From an uncultured Eubacteriales bacterium (GTDB lineage: Bacteria > Bacillota > Clostridia > Christensenellales > Aristaeellaceae): a stretch of DNA of 34,755 bases. Location: NCBI GenBank assembly GCA_902790345.1, contig CADARO010000030.1, positions 1-34,755 on the forward strand. Reading direction: 5' to 3'. The notes under the pieces were generated by a model. That model was given only the letters and a program-made list of their open reading frames with translations, had not been told where the DNA came from and did no database searches. Below are positions 23,079 to 29,940 of the stretch, one piece after another. Within the stretch, counting starts at the first letter, position 1. Each line of letters starts with the position of its first letter. The translations under genes were made by a program, and so were the position numbers.

Positions 23079-23369
23079 TCACCGGAACAGATAATACCCG
23101 CCCACCACCAGCAGCGCAATCTGGATGATCAGCAGGGTGGGGAAAAACGCCTTGAAATACCAGTGGTGCGTCTTGTGGCGCAGCAGCTTCATGCCCAGCA
23201 CGCCGCCCAGGCCGCCGAAGCAGGCCGTGGCCAGAAACAGCCGCCGCTCCGGCACCCGCCATTTCCCCTGGCGGGCACAGCGCTTGTCATACGCCATGAG
23301 TCCAAAAGATATGACATTCAATACGACCAAAGCAACCACAACCAAAATGACAATTACTGTCGCGTCCAT
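23079..23369 (-). CDS. DUF1294 small membrane protein
   Basis: The 96-residue protein has one N-terminal membrane helix (about 4-27), then FGLMAYDKRCARQGKWRVPERRLF, the conserved core of DUF1294. A glycine-rich block (FGGLGGVLGMKLLRHKTHHWYF) follows, and the C-terminal membrane helix ends GGYYLF. ATG 23369 is preferred to the in-frame TTG at 23372 because GAGGAGG lies 8 bases upstream of the ATG. The family is widespread and of unknown function. On the minus strand a TATAAT at 23438-23433 with only a weak -35 (TGGCGC) could be its promoter. The gene ends 10 bases before the trkA promoter. Confidence 0.88.
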   Translation of the reverse strand: MDATVIVILVVVALVVLNVISFGLMAYDKRCARQGKWRVPERRLFLATACFGGLGGVLGMKLLRHKTHHWYFKAFFPTLLIIQIALLVVGGYYLFR

Positions 23370-23475
23370 CAATGCTTCCTCCTCTGTCGGTCGATCCTCT
23401 TCGGCAACACTCTTTCCATCTTCTTGCCCGCTATTATAGCACAGAACAGCGGATCGCGCCAGAGCCGCGTTATCC

Positions 23476-23504
23476 TTGCCAACAGGCCCGAAAAAGCATA
23501 TAAT
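23476..23504 (+). promoter_or_regulatory. Promoter of the gene at 23542
   Basis: TTGCCA (23476-23481) and TATAAT (23499-23504) have a 17-base spacer, 37 bases before the start codon. Confidence 0.78.
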
Positions 23505-23541
23505 ATAGGCAAATCATTCTGACAGAAGGACGGTGCGCGCC

Positions 23542-24282
23542 ATGAGTGAAACGAGACAGTATCTGCTGACGGTTGAGGAAGGAAAACAGCTGATTTGCCG
23601 GGCGGTGGCGGCAAGCGACGCGGTTCAGAGGGCCGCGCGGGAGCACACGCTGGTCATCGTGGCCGGCACGACGAACGGATACCTGGCGGAGACGATGCTG
23701 TCTCAGCTGGGCGAGGCGGGCGACTTCACCCGGGTGGGCTTCCGGCGCGGCGCCAACATGGCCCCCGGCGCCAAGGCGGAGACCGGCCCCTTCGCCAACA
23801 CGGACGTGGTCATCCGACAGGGCCAATGGATCCGGGGCAAGACCATCTTCGACGTGGCGGGTGAGCTGGGCCCGGGCGACGTGGTGGTGAAGGGCGCCAA
23901 CGCCGTGCAGCCGGACCGCAAGGTGGCCGGCATCCAGATCGGCCATCCCCAGTTCGGCACCATCGGGGCGATCCTCACCGCGGTGATGGGCCGGCGGGTG
24001 CGGCTGGTGATCCCGGTGGGCCTGGAAAAGCGGGTGCTGGGGAGCATCACGGATCTGGCGGCGCTGCTCAACGCGCCGGAGGCCACCGGGCCGCGGCTGC
24101 AGCCGGTGGTGGGCGACATCGTGACGGAGATCGAGGCCTTCGAGGCCCTGGCGGGCGTCCGCGCCGCGCTGGCGGCGGCGGGCGGCATCGCCGGGGCGGA
24201 GGGCAGCTGCACCTTCGCCCTCACCGGGGAAGAAGAACAGCTGGATCGGGCCGCCGCCCTGGTGAAAGCCATGCGCGCCTGA
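23542..24282 (+). CDS. Conserved protein of unknown function
   Basis: I do not recognise a named family. The 246-residue soluble protein begins MSETRQYLLTVEEGKQLICRAV and has ordered glycine turns: VIVAGTTNGYLAETM, FRRGANMAPGAKA, GDVVVKGANAVQ and GHPQFGTIGAIL. Later segments are VRLVIPVGLEKRV and a C-terminal helix. The pattern (AGTTN, KGANA, GxxG) suggests an alpha/beta fold binding a phosphorylated or nucleotide ligand, but this is inference. ATG 23542 is chosen because AAGGA at 23526-23530 is 11 bases upstream, whereas an in-frame GTG at 23533 is only 2 bases from it. It has its own promoter and no close partner. Confidence 0.7.
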   Translation: MSETRQYLLTVEEGKQLICRAVAASDAVQRAAREHTLVIVAGTTNGYLAETMLSQLGEAGDFTRVGFRRGANMAPGAKAETGPFANTDVVIRQGQWIRGKTIFDVAGELGPGDVVVKGANAVQPDRKVAGIQIGHPQFGTIGAILTAVMGRRVRLVIPVGLEKRVLGSITDLAALLNAPEATGPRLQPVVGDIVTEIEAFEALAGVRAALAAAGGIAGAEGSCTFALTGEEEQLDRAAALVKAMRA

Positions 24283-24350
24283 GCGGGCCATGCATAAATA
24301 TGCTTCAAATAACACGAACGGTGCAAATATTATACAGGCATTCCCTTGCT

Positions 24351-24378
24351 TTGACACAGATCATTGTGATACAATAAT
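24351..24378 (+). promoter_or_regulatory. Promoter of the esterase-esterase-ATP-grasp operon
   Basis: TTGACA (24351-24356) is followed after 16 bases by AATAAT (24373-24378), about 38 bases before the first gene. A TACAAT overlapping at 24370 is too close to serve with this -35. Confidence 0.65.
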
Positions 24379-24416
24379 ACGCAACATCGAGAGATGTTTT
24401 CAGGGTGGCATGTTGA

Positions 24417-25184
24417 ATGATTGAAAAATGGGGCATCCCCGTGCGGTCCATCACCGGCAAGGCGCCGCGCACGGTCTATGTTTATCTGCCGGATGAAGCG
24501 AAGGAGAATCCCGAGGCCCGGTTTCCGGTGCTGTATATGTTCGACGGGCACAACGTGTTCTTCGACGAGGACGCCACCTACGGAAAGTCCTGGGGCATGG
24601 GCGACTATCTGGACGAAACCGGCACCGCGCTGATCGTGGTGGCGGTGGACTGCAACCACCGCCAGCCCAATGGAAGGCTGAGCGAATACTCTCCCTTCAC
24701 CTTCGACGATCCTGAGTTCGGCCACGTGCCCGGCAAGGGCCGCCGCTTCATGGAGTGGCTCGTCGGTACCCTCAAGCCCGTGATCGACGCCCGCTATCCC
24801 ACCCTGCCGGGCCGGGAGACCACCTGGATCGCCGGCAGCTCCATGGGCGGCCTCATGAGCCTGTACGCCGTTTCCGCGTACAACGGCGTGTTCGGCCGGG
24901 CGGCGGCGCTGTCGCCCTCCGTGTGGCTGGTAAAGGGCCGCATGACCGGGCTCATCCGCCACAGCGACATCGCGCCGGACACGGTGGTCTACATGGACTA
25001 CGGCTCCCGGGAGATGGGCAACCACAAGGGCATGCTGCGCTGCTTCACCCAGACGGCGGAGGCGCTGCTGGAAAAGGACGTGCGCCTCACCAGCCGCATC
25101 GTGCCCAACGGCGACCACTGCGAGGCCTGCTGGCAGGAGCAGATCCCCTTCTTCATGCACATTCTGACCTATGACAGGGAGTGA
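24417..25184 (+). CDS. Esterase D-type alpha/beta hydrolase
   Basis: The 255-residue cytoplasmic protein is a PF00756-type serine hydrolase. VLYMFDGHNVFF near residue 38 is the strand with oxyanion-hole residues, and GSSMGG at 140-145 places the nucleophile at Ser142. His234 in PNGDHCEACW is the likely catalytic histidine, with an acid between (probably in VYMDYGSREMG). Relatives cleave S-formylglutathione, feruloyl esters or siderophore esters, so the substrate is open. It is the first gene of a three-gene operon with a second hydrolase 9 bases downstream and an ATP-grasp ligase. The ribosome binding site is weak (GGGTGG). Confidence 0.87.
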   Translation: MIEKWGIPVRSITGKAPRTVYVYLPDEAKENPEARFPVLYMFDGHNVFFDEDATYGKSWGMGDYLDETGTALIVVAVDCNHRQPNGRLSEYSPFTFDDPEFGHVPGKGRRFMEWLVGTLKPVIDARYPTLPGRETTWIAGSSMGGLMSLYAVSAYNGVFGRAAALSPSVWLVKGRMTGLIRHSDIAPDTVVYMDYGSREMGNHKGMLRCFTQTAEALLEKDVRLTSRIVPNGDHCEACWQEQIPFFMHILTYDRE

Positions 25185-25193
25185 AGACCCGAT

Positions 25194-25949
25194 ATGGAAA
25201 CGCAGTATTACAAATTCTACAGCCCGGCGCTGGGCCGGGACATGGAAATGAAGCGCTACGGACACGCCGGCCGGCCGGTGCTGTTCGTGCCCTGCCAGAA
25301 CGGCCGCTTCTTCGACTTTGAAAACTTCCATATGACCGACGTGTGGCAGCCCTGGATCGACGCGGGCCGGGCCATGGTGTTCTCCATCGACACGCTGGAT
25401 CAGGAGACCTGGTCCAGCGAGGGCGGCGACCCCGGCTGGCGGGCCTGGCGGCACGAGCAATGGATGAGCTACATCTTCAACGAGGCCGTGCCCTTCATCC
25501 GGCAGGAGACCAACCGGCTCAACGGCTGGACGGGCGAGCCCGGCGTCATCGCCTTCGGCTGTTCCCTGGGAGCGACCCACGCGGCGAACCTGTTCTTCCG
25601 CCGGCCGGACGAATTCCGGGGCCTGCTGGCGCTGAGCGGCATCTACTCGGCCTCCTACGGCTTCGGCGGCTACATGGACGAGCGGGTCTACCTGAACAGC
25701 CCGGTGGATTACCTGGCGGGCATGAATCCGGATCACCCCTACATCCCCCAGTACAACAGCGGCCGGGGCATCATCGTGGTGGGTCAGGGCCCCTGGGAGC
25801 TGCCCGAGACCACCTTCCGCGTGCGGGATCTGTGCGCGGAGAAGGGCATAAACGTGTGGGTGGACGTGTGGGGTTACGATTCAAAGCACGACTGGGACTG
25901 GTGGTACAAGCAGACGGCCTATCACATCCCGCACCTGCTGGATGATTGA
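25194..25949 (+). CDS. Second alpha/beta hydrolase/esterase
   Basis: The 251-residue protein is a divergent partner of the preceding esterase. It begins METQYYKFYSPALGRDMEMKRYGH, has RPVLFVPCQNGRFFDF near residue 27, and GCSLGA at 122-127 with Ser124 as nucleophile. His231 in DSKHDWDWWY is the likely catalytic histidine. The two hydrolases share fold and motif order but little sequence, so they are not a recent duplication. The very short 9-base gap and shared strand imply coupled expression. Substrate unknown; presence beside an ATP-grasp enzyme suggests both act on a ligated product. Confidence 0.84.
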   Translation: METQYYKFYSPALGRDMEMKRYGHAGRPVLFVPCQNGRFFDFENFHMTDVWQPWIDAGRAMVFSIDTLDQETWSSEGGDPGWRAWRHEQWMSYIFNEAVPFIRQETNRLNGWTGEPGVIAFGCSLGATHAANLFFRRPDEFRGLLALSGIYSASYGFGGYMDERVYLNSPVDYLAGMNPDHPYIPQYNSGRGIIVVGQGPWELPETTFRVRDLCAEKGINVWVDVWGYDSKHDWDWWYKQTAYHIPHLLDD

Positions 25950-25987
25950 AATAAAAGACGCGCAAACTGACAAAAGGTGATGGAATC

Positions 25988-27178
25988 ATGAAAAACTTCG
26001 TGTTTATTTCTCCGAATTTCCCCACGAACTACTGGAAATTCTGCAGGGAGCTGAAAAACAACGGCCTCAACGTGCTGGGCGTGGGCGATCAGCCCTATGA
26101 CGAGCTCATGCCGGAGCTGAAGGACAGCCTGAACGAATACTACAAGGTGTCCTCCCTGGAAAATTACGACGAGGTGTACCGCGCCGTGGCCTTCTTCATC
26201 AGCAAATACGGCCGCATTGACTGGCTGGAGAGCAACAACGAATACTGGCTGGAGCGGGACGCCATGCTGCGGGTGGATTTCCACATCACCAGCGGCTGGC
26301 AGGTGGAGGACCTGGCCCGCATCAAGTTCAAGAGCGGCATGAAGGAATACTATCAGCGCGCCGGCATCCGCACCGCCCGCTGGCACATCGTGGACGACTT
26401 CGACGGCTGCATGGCCTTCATCGGCGATGTGGGCTTCCCGGTGATCGTAAAGCCGGACAACGGCGTGGGCGCCAGCCACACCTACAAGCTGGACGACGAA
26501 AACGAGCTTTCCGCCTTCCTTTCCGAGCGGGATCAGGCCGTGCGCTTCATCATGGAGGAGTTCGTCACCGCCGAGGTGAACAGCTATGACGCCATCATAA
26601 ACAGCCAGGGCGAGCCGCTTTTCGAGACCGGCAACGTGACGCCCTATTCCATCATGGACATCGTGAACAACGGCGACAACTCGCTGTACTACATCGTGAA
26701 GGATCTGGCGGAGGACGTGCGCGCCGCCGGCCGGGCCGCGGTGAAGAGCTTCGGTGTGAAGAGCCGCTTCGTGCACTTCGAGTTCTTCCGGCTGACCGAG
26801 GATCAGTACATGGGCAAGAAGGGCGACGTGGTGGCGCTGGAGGTCAACATGCGCCCCTGCGGCGGCTTCTCGCCGGACATGATGAACTATGCCAACTCCA
26901 CCGACGTATACAAGATCTGGGCGGACATGATCGCCTTCGACCGCTCCACCAAGCCCACGGGCGAGCACTTCTTCTGCCCCTTCGCCGGCCGGCGGGACGG
27001 CAAGCCCTTCACCCTCTCCGACGAGGCGTTCGCGGCGAAGTACGCCGATCAGATCCGCATGAAGGAACGCATCCCGGACGCCCTGGCCCCGGCCATGGGC
27101 AACCAGATGTACATCGCGGTGTTCTCCACGGAGGAGGAGATGAACGCCTTCTACGCGGACGCGGTGCGGTGCCAGTGA
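25988..27178 (+). CDS. ATP-grasp carboxylate-amine ligase-like protein
   Basis: The 396-residue protein begins with a Rossmann-like preATP-grasp unit (NFVFISPNFPTNYWKFCRELK). The ATP-grasp core contains VIVKPDNGVGAS with the ATP lysine Lys155, MEEFVTAEVNSYDAI around 189-202, and the metal/phosphate motif ALEVNMRPCGGFSPD with Glu285, Asn287 and Arg289. This is the pattern of the carbamoyl-phosphate synthase-like/biotin carboxylase-like ATP-grasp group that joins a carboxylate to an amine or similar nucleophile via an acyl-phosphate. The acceptor and donor are unknown. It is the third gene of the operon, 38 bases after the second hydrolase, with AAAGGTGATGG as ribosome binding site. Confidence 0.88.
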   Translation: MKNFVFISPNFPTNYWKFCRELKNNGLNVLGVGDQPYDELMPELKDSLNEYYKVSSLENYDEVYRAVAFFISKYGRIDWLESNNEYWLERDAMLRVDFHITSGWQVEDLARIKFKSGMKEYYQRAGIRTARWHIVDDFDGCMAFIGDVGFPVIVKPDNGVGASHTYKLDDENELSAFLSERDQAVRFIMEEFVTAEVNSYDAIINSQGEPLFETGNVTPYSIMDIVNNGDNSLYYIVKDLAEDVRAAGRAAVKSFGVKSRFVHFEFFRLTEDQYMGKKGDVVALEVNMRPCGGFSPDMMNYANSTDVYKIWADMIAFDRSTKPTGEHFFCPFAGRRDGKPFTLSDEAFAAKYADQIRMKERIPDALAPAMGNQMYIAVFSTEEEMNAFYADAVRCQ

Positions 27179-27537
27179 TGGCGCAGGGACGGCTGACAAA
27201 TGCCAGTTTGTCGGGATACCTTGGTATTCAAAATCGGAAGCATTGCTGACGCCCAGGCTATGACAGGCAGTACGAAGGAAGTTAGGGCATTGACCCTGTT
27301 GGACACGGGAGAGTGGCTGCCGTAGCAAAGGATGGGCAAAGGTGACCATGTTGATGACGTTGTGTTTCCTGATCCTATCCCGAGCTATTTCAGACGCATT
27401 TAATGCGAAAATGCCTGTAGCTGCGGCTCTTCTGTTGGAATTCCCACTGCCAGGGAATAATAAAGTCTTTGGGAATCAACGATTTCCACTTGACAATGTG
27501 GGGAGTTAATCGTACAAACACCAATCTACCATTAACT

Positions 27538-27567
27538 GCCATGCACAAAGAAAGCGCATGGCTTTTT
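27538..27567 (+). terminator. Possible terminator in the gene-free stretch
   Basis: GCCATGC (27538-27544) pairs with GCATGGC (27556-27562), and five T residues follow (27563-27567). It is the first terminator-like structure downstream of the ATP-grasp gene, but it lies 360 bases away. Confidence 0.45.
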
Positions 27568-27642
27568 CGATGCCACCTCATTGTTATACACGATTTCCGG
27601 CCCTTAAGCCACACCGATTTCTATCACATCGTTCACCTTGAC

Positions 27643-27702
27643 ACAAAGTGCCTGTCACTTGAGCCACACCGACGCGTGTATCTCAAGAGGCAGGCACTTT
27701 GT
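27643..27702. repeat. Long imperfect inverted repeat
   Basis: Left arm ACAAAGTGCCTG-TCA-CTTGAG (27643-27663, with CTTGAG at 27658-27663) is complementary to right arm CTCAAG-AGG-CAGGCACTTTGT (27682-27702) except for a few central bases. The 18-base loop contains a small ACAC/GTGT stem. It could be a transcript hairpin or the ends of a very small decayed element. Confidence 0.65.
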
Positions 27703-28088
27703 TATGCAGGACGGTGAACACCCTGGATTTTGAACACCCCTCCGGGCAGGGGAGAAGAATGTATCGTTCGGTAATCATCCGATTTTTGATGTGAACGGCG
27801 GGATGGATTCCGTTCATTTCGGCTCGCCAAAATGAATATATTGGCGTCCACAGAAAATGAAAAACCATCGAAAACGTAGTGTTTTCAAGGGTTTGTGGCT
27901 AAGGGCTCTTATTATGATAACAATGCAGCCCGGTTCGAGTCTTGTCGGTGCAGGCGGCTTCAATCCTCATCAGGGTGCTGCAGGGAGCTGCATCCATCTG
28001 GAGGAGGTTGCACTCCCCTGGCAATGGCCTTCACAATCCTTTGTTTTCTTGATCTGCGAGAGCTGGCCCGGCTTTGTGTCAAAAGCGC

Positions 28089-28117
28089 TTGACAGTTTTT
28101 TCACTTGAGTGTATAAT
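28089..28117 (+). promoter_or_regulatory. Perfect consensus promoter of the GG-leader peptide gene
   Basis: TTGACA (28089-28094) and TATAAT (28112-28117) are both perfect with a 17-base spacer, 61 bases before the start codon. The AT-rich spacer differs from house-keeping promoters nearby. Confidence 0.9.
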
Positions 28118-28177
28118 GCGTTAACAAGCAGGGCCGCGCCCGGAACACCGCAGAAACTGATGAAGGAGGAATGAGCA

Positions 28178-28492
28178 ATGAAGCTGACACAGGAACAGGC
28201 AGAAAAACTGAAGACGCTGAAAACAATGGAAGAAGTCGAGGCTTTTTTCAAAACGGAGAGAGTCCAGCTCAGCCCGGAGGATTTGAACAAAATTACTGGC
28301 GGTTGGAGCTTTTTTAATCCGATCGAAAATGCGCTCAAAGATGTTGGCAACTGGATGTACGAAAACTTTATTGACCCGGCTGTTGACGGTTTTGTAGATG
28401 CCGGAAAAACGGTTGTTGACGTGGCCTTTGAAGGATTGGGAGTTCATAGCGGTGATTCATTAAGCCTTACAGCTCCTGCTAAAAAAGATTAA
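28178..28492 (+). CDS. Double-glycine-leader peptide (putative bacteriocin-like or signalling precursor)
   Basis: The 104-residue product starts at ATG 28178 after AAGGAGGAA. Residues 1-42 form a charged helical leader ending LSPEDLNKITGG: Leu -12, Ser -11, Asp -8, Leu -7, Ile -4 and Gly -2/-1 match the class II bacteriocin consensus, so cleavage after Gly42 is expected. The core would be 62 residues, starting WSFFNPIENALKDVGNW. It contains several small-residue spacings (DAGKTV, EGLGVHSG), has no cysteine, and is mildly acidic. C39-domain ABC exporters normally remove such leaders; none is in the window. The peptide has its own consensus promoter in an AT-richer island, suggesting recent acquisition. 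Immunity and export genes are not seen, so function is inferred. Confidence 0.78.
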   Translation: MKLTQEQAEKLKTLKTMEEVEAFFKTERVQLSPEDLNKITGGWSFFNPIENALKDVGNWMYENFIDPAVDGFVDAGKTVVDVAFEGLGVHSGDSLSLTAPAKKD

Positions 28493-28593
28493 CAGCTTCT
28501 TAGCGAGATAAAACAGAGTTTGATCGATTAACTCGGAATCATACAACTTCCAGTTTATCCCTTTGTCGTCTTTCAAAAACAGCAAGATGAACA

Positions 28594-28627
28594 GCGGACC
28601 CGGACGGCGCGCGCCGTCCGGGTCCGC
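28594..28627. terminator. Perfect 34-bp palindrome between convergent genes
   Basis: Positions 28594-28610 and 28611-28627 are exact reverse complements with no spacer, giving a palindrome centred on CGCGCG. As RNA it would form a stem of up to 15 bp with a tetraloop. It is followed by TTTGTCG on the plus strand and TGTTC on the minus strand. It lies between the peptide gene and the convergent dehydrogenase and is best read as a bidirectional terminator with weak T tracts. Confidence 0.7.
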
Positions 28628-28644
28628 TTTGTCGATGATCGCGC

Positions 28645-29910
28645 TTATTCGTCGATCTTCTCGCCGTTGGCCAGCAGATACTGCTCCGCCTCGGGGCTCC
28701 ACAGGCCGTTGTTGGCGGCGCACAGCTCGGCCAGCCTGGCGAACAGCGGGTCGGTCTTGCCCTTCTCGGCGAAATCGTCGATGGCGGTAAGGGGCATCTT
28801 GATGTGGGTGTAGATCAGCTTCTTGCCGCCGGGGATCTTGGGCAGGTTCAGGGTGGTCTCCGCCGCGGCGTCCAGGCCGCCGATGTGGGTGATCATGCCG
28901 GAGGGGGTCAGGCTGCCGGCGGAGATCATGTCCAGCGCCTCCATCATGTCGGCGGTGTTGCCGCCGCTGGTGCCCACCAGGTGATGGGCGGCGTAGTGCA
29001 CGTTGTAGAAGTTGAACTGAGCGGACAGGTTCTGGTTGGTGGGGCCGGCGAAGAAGTTCAGACAGCCGTCGAAGGCCAGGATCCTGTCGCCCTGCTCGAT
29101 GACGGAGGCCACCGGCGCGAACACCAGCACGTCGTCGTAGCCCTTGCCGCCGGTCAGCTCCATCAGGCGGCCCACCGGGTCTTCGCCGGCGGTGTTGAGG
29201 TAGACCAGCTTCACGCCGTGCTTCGCGGCTTCCTCCGCGGTGTAGATGGAGGCGGCGCGATCCAGGCGGGCCTGGTCGATGTCGGTCACCACCAGCAGGC
29301 CGGGCTTGCGGTCGCAGTGGATGGCGTAGTCGATAGCGCCCAGGCCCATGGGGCCCGCGCCGGCCAGGATGGCCATGTTGCCGCCCTCCACGATGCCCAT
29401 GTCGTGCACATAGCAGCCGGGCTTGGTGTGGTACTGGGCGTGGAAGGTGCCGATGATGCAGCTCAGGGGCTCGGCCAGGGAGCCGTAGAAGAAGGCCTTG
29501 CCGCTGTAGTGCAGCAGGCAGTCCTGCTCCATGACCTCAGGAATGATGACCGCGTACTGGCTGTCGCCGCCGGTGTAGGGGAAGGCGTAGCCGGGGGTAT
29601 GCTGGGTGCCGTGATACTGGATAGCCGGCTGGATGCCGAACTTCTCGCCCGCCTTGAACTGATCGGCCCACTTGGCGCCCACCTCCAGGATCTCGCCGCA
29701 GAACTCATGGCCGATGATGATGGGGTTCTTGTCGATGTCCTTGGGCACGCGCTTGTGGTTCGGGCCCTGGATGGTGGCCTTGTAGCTGGACATGCAGATG
29801 CTGTCCGAAATGATCTTGACGAGAATCTCATCCTCTTTGATGGCCGGCAGCTCGAAGGTCTCCAGGCGCAGGTCGTTTGTGCCATACAGGCGAACGGCGG
29901 TTGTTTTCAT
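28645..29910 (-). CDS. Zinc-binding alcohol dehydrogenase family protein, L-sorbose-1-phosphate reductase-like
   Basis: The 421-residue protein is a medium-chain dehydrogenase. Likely catalytic zinc ligands are Cys39 in DSICMSS and His68-Glu69 in GHEF. The Rossmann motif GAGPMGLGA is near residue 182. The four-cysteine structural-zinc lobe of classical alcohol dehydrogenases is not seen. The overall pattern (long N-terminal half with a YTGGDSQYAV segment) resembles SorE-type L-sorbose-1-phosphate reductases and polyol dehydrogenases. GGAGGAG precedes the start. It lies 30 bases downstream of a mannitol-phosphate dehydrogenase-like gene on the same strand, so both probably serve one hexitol or ketose-phosphate pathway. 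No phosphotransferase genes are in the window. Confidence 0.8.
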   Translation of the reverse strand: MKTTAVRLYGTNDLRLETFELPAIKEDEILVKIISDSICMSSYKATIQGPNHKRVPKDIDKNPIIIGHEFCGEILEVGAKWADQFKAGEKFGIQPAIQYHGTQHTPGYAFPYTGGDSQYAVIIPEVMEQDCLLHYSGKAFFYGSLAEPLSCIIGTFHAQYHTKPGCYVHDMGIVEGGNMAILAGAGPMGLGAIDYAIHCDRKPGLLVVTDIDQARLDRAASIYTAEEAAKHGVKLVYLNTAGEDPVGRLMELTGGKGYDDVLVFAPVASVIEQGDRILAFDGCLNFFAGPTNQNLSAQFNFYNVHYAAHHLVGTSGGNTADMMEALDMISAGSLTPSGMITHIGGLDAAAETTLNLPKIPGGKKLIYTHIKMPLTAIDDFAEKGKTDPLFARLAELCAANNGLWSPEAEQYLLANGEKIDE

Positions 29911-29940
29911 GGGAATCTCCTCCTTGGCAAAATTGATTTT

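Larger units (their letters stand above)
27179..28088. other. Gene-free, AT-richer intergenic stretch
   Basis: No open frame here has a convincing start, composition or family match, and base composition falls from the GC-rich neighbours. It contains a possible terminator (27538-27567), a 21-base imperfect inverted repeat (27643-27702), an 11-base direct repeat AGCCACACCGA (27607-27617 and 27662-27672) and a tRNA-T-arm-like string near 27930-27950 that does not fold. It may be a decayed mobile or regulatory region ahead of the GG-leader peptide gene. Confidence 0.5.

Noticed and set aside
27925..27960. A GGTTCGAGTC string resembling a tRNA T-arm with a GTCGGTGCA tail
   Set aside because: The flanking bases do not form the five-pair T stem, and no D-arm, anticodon arm or acceptor partner is found upstream. 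It could be a relic of a tRNA-targeted integration, but this is too weak to annotate.
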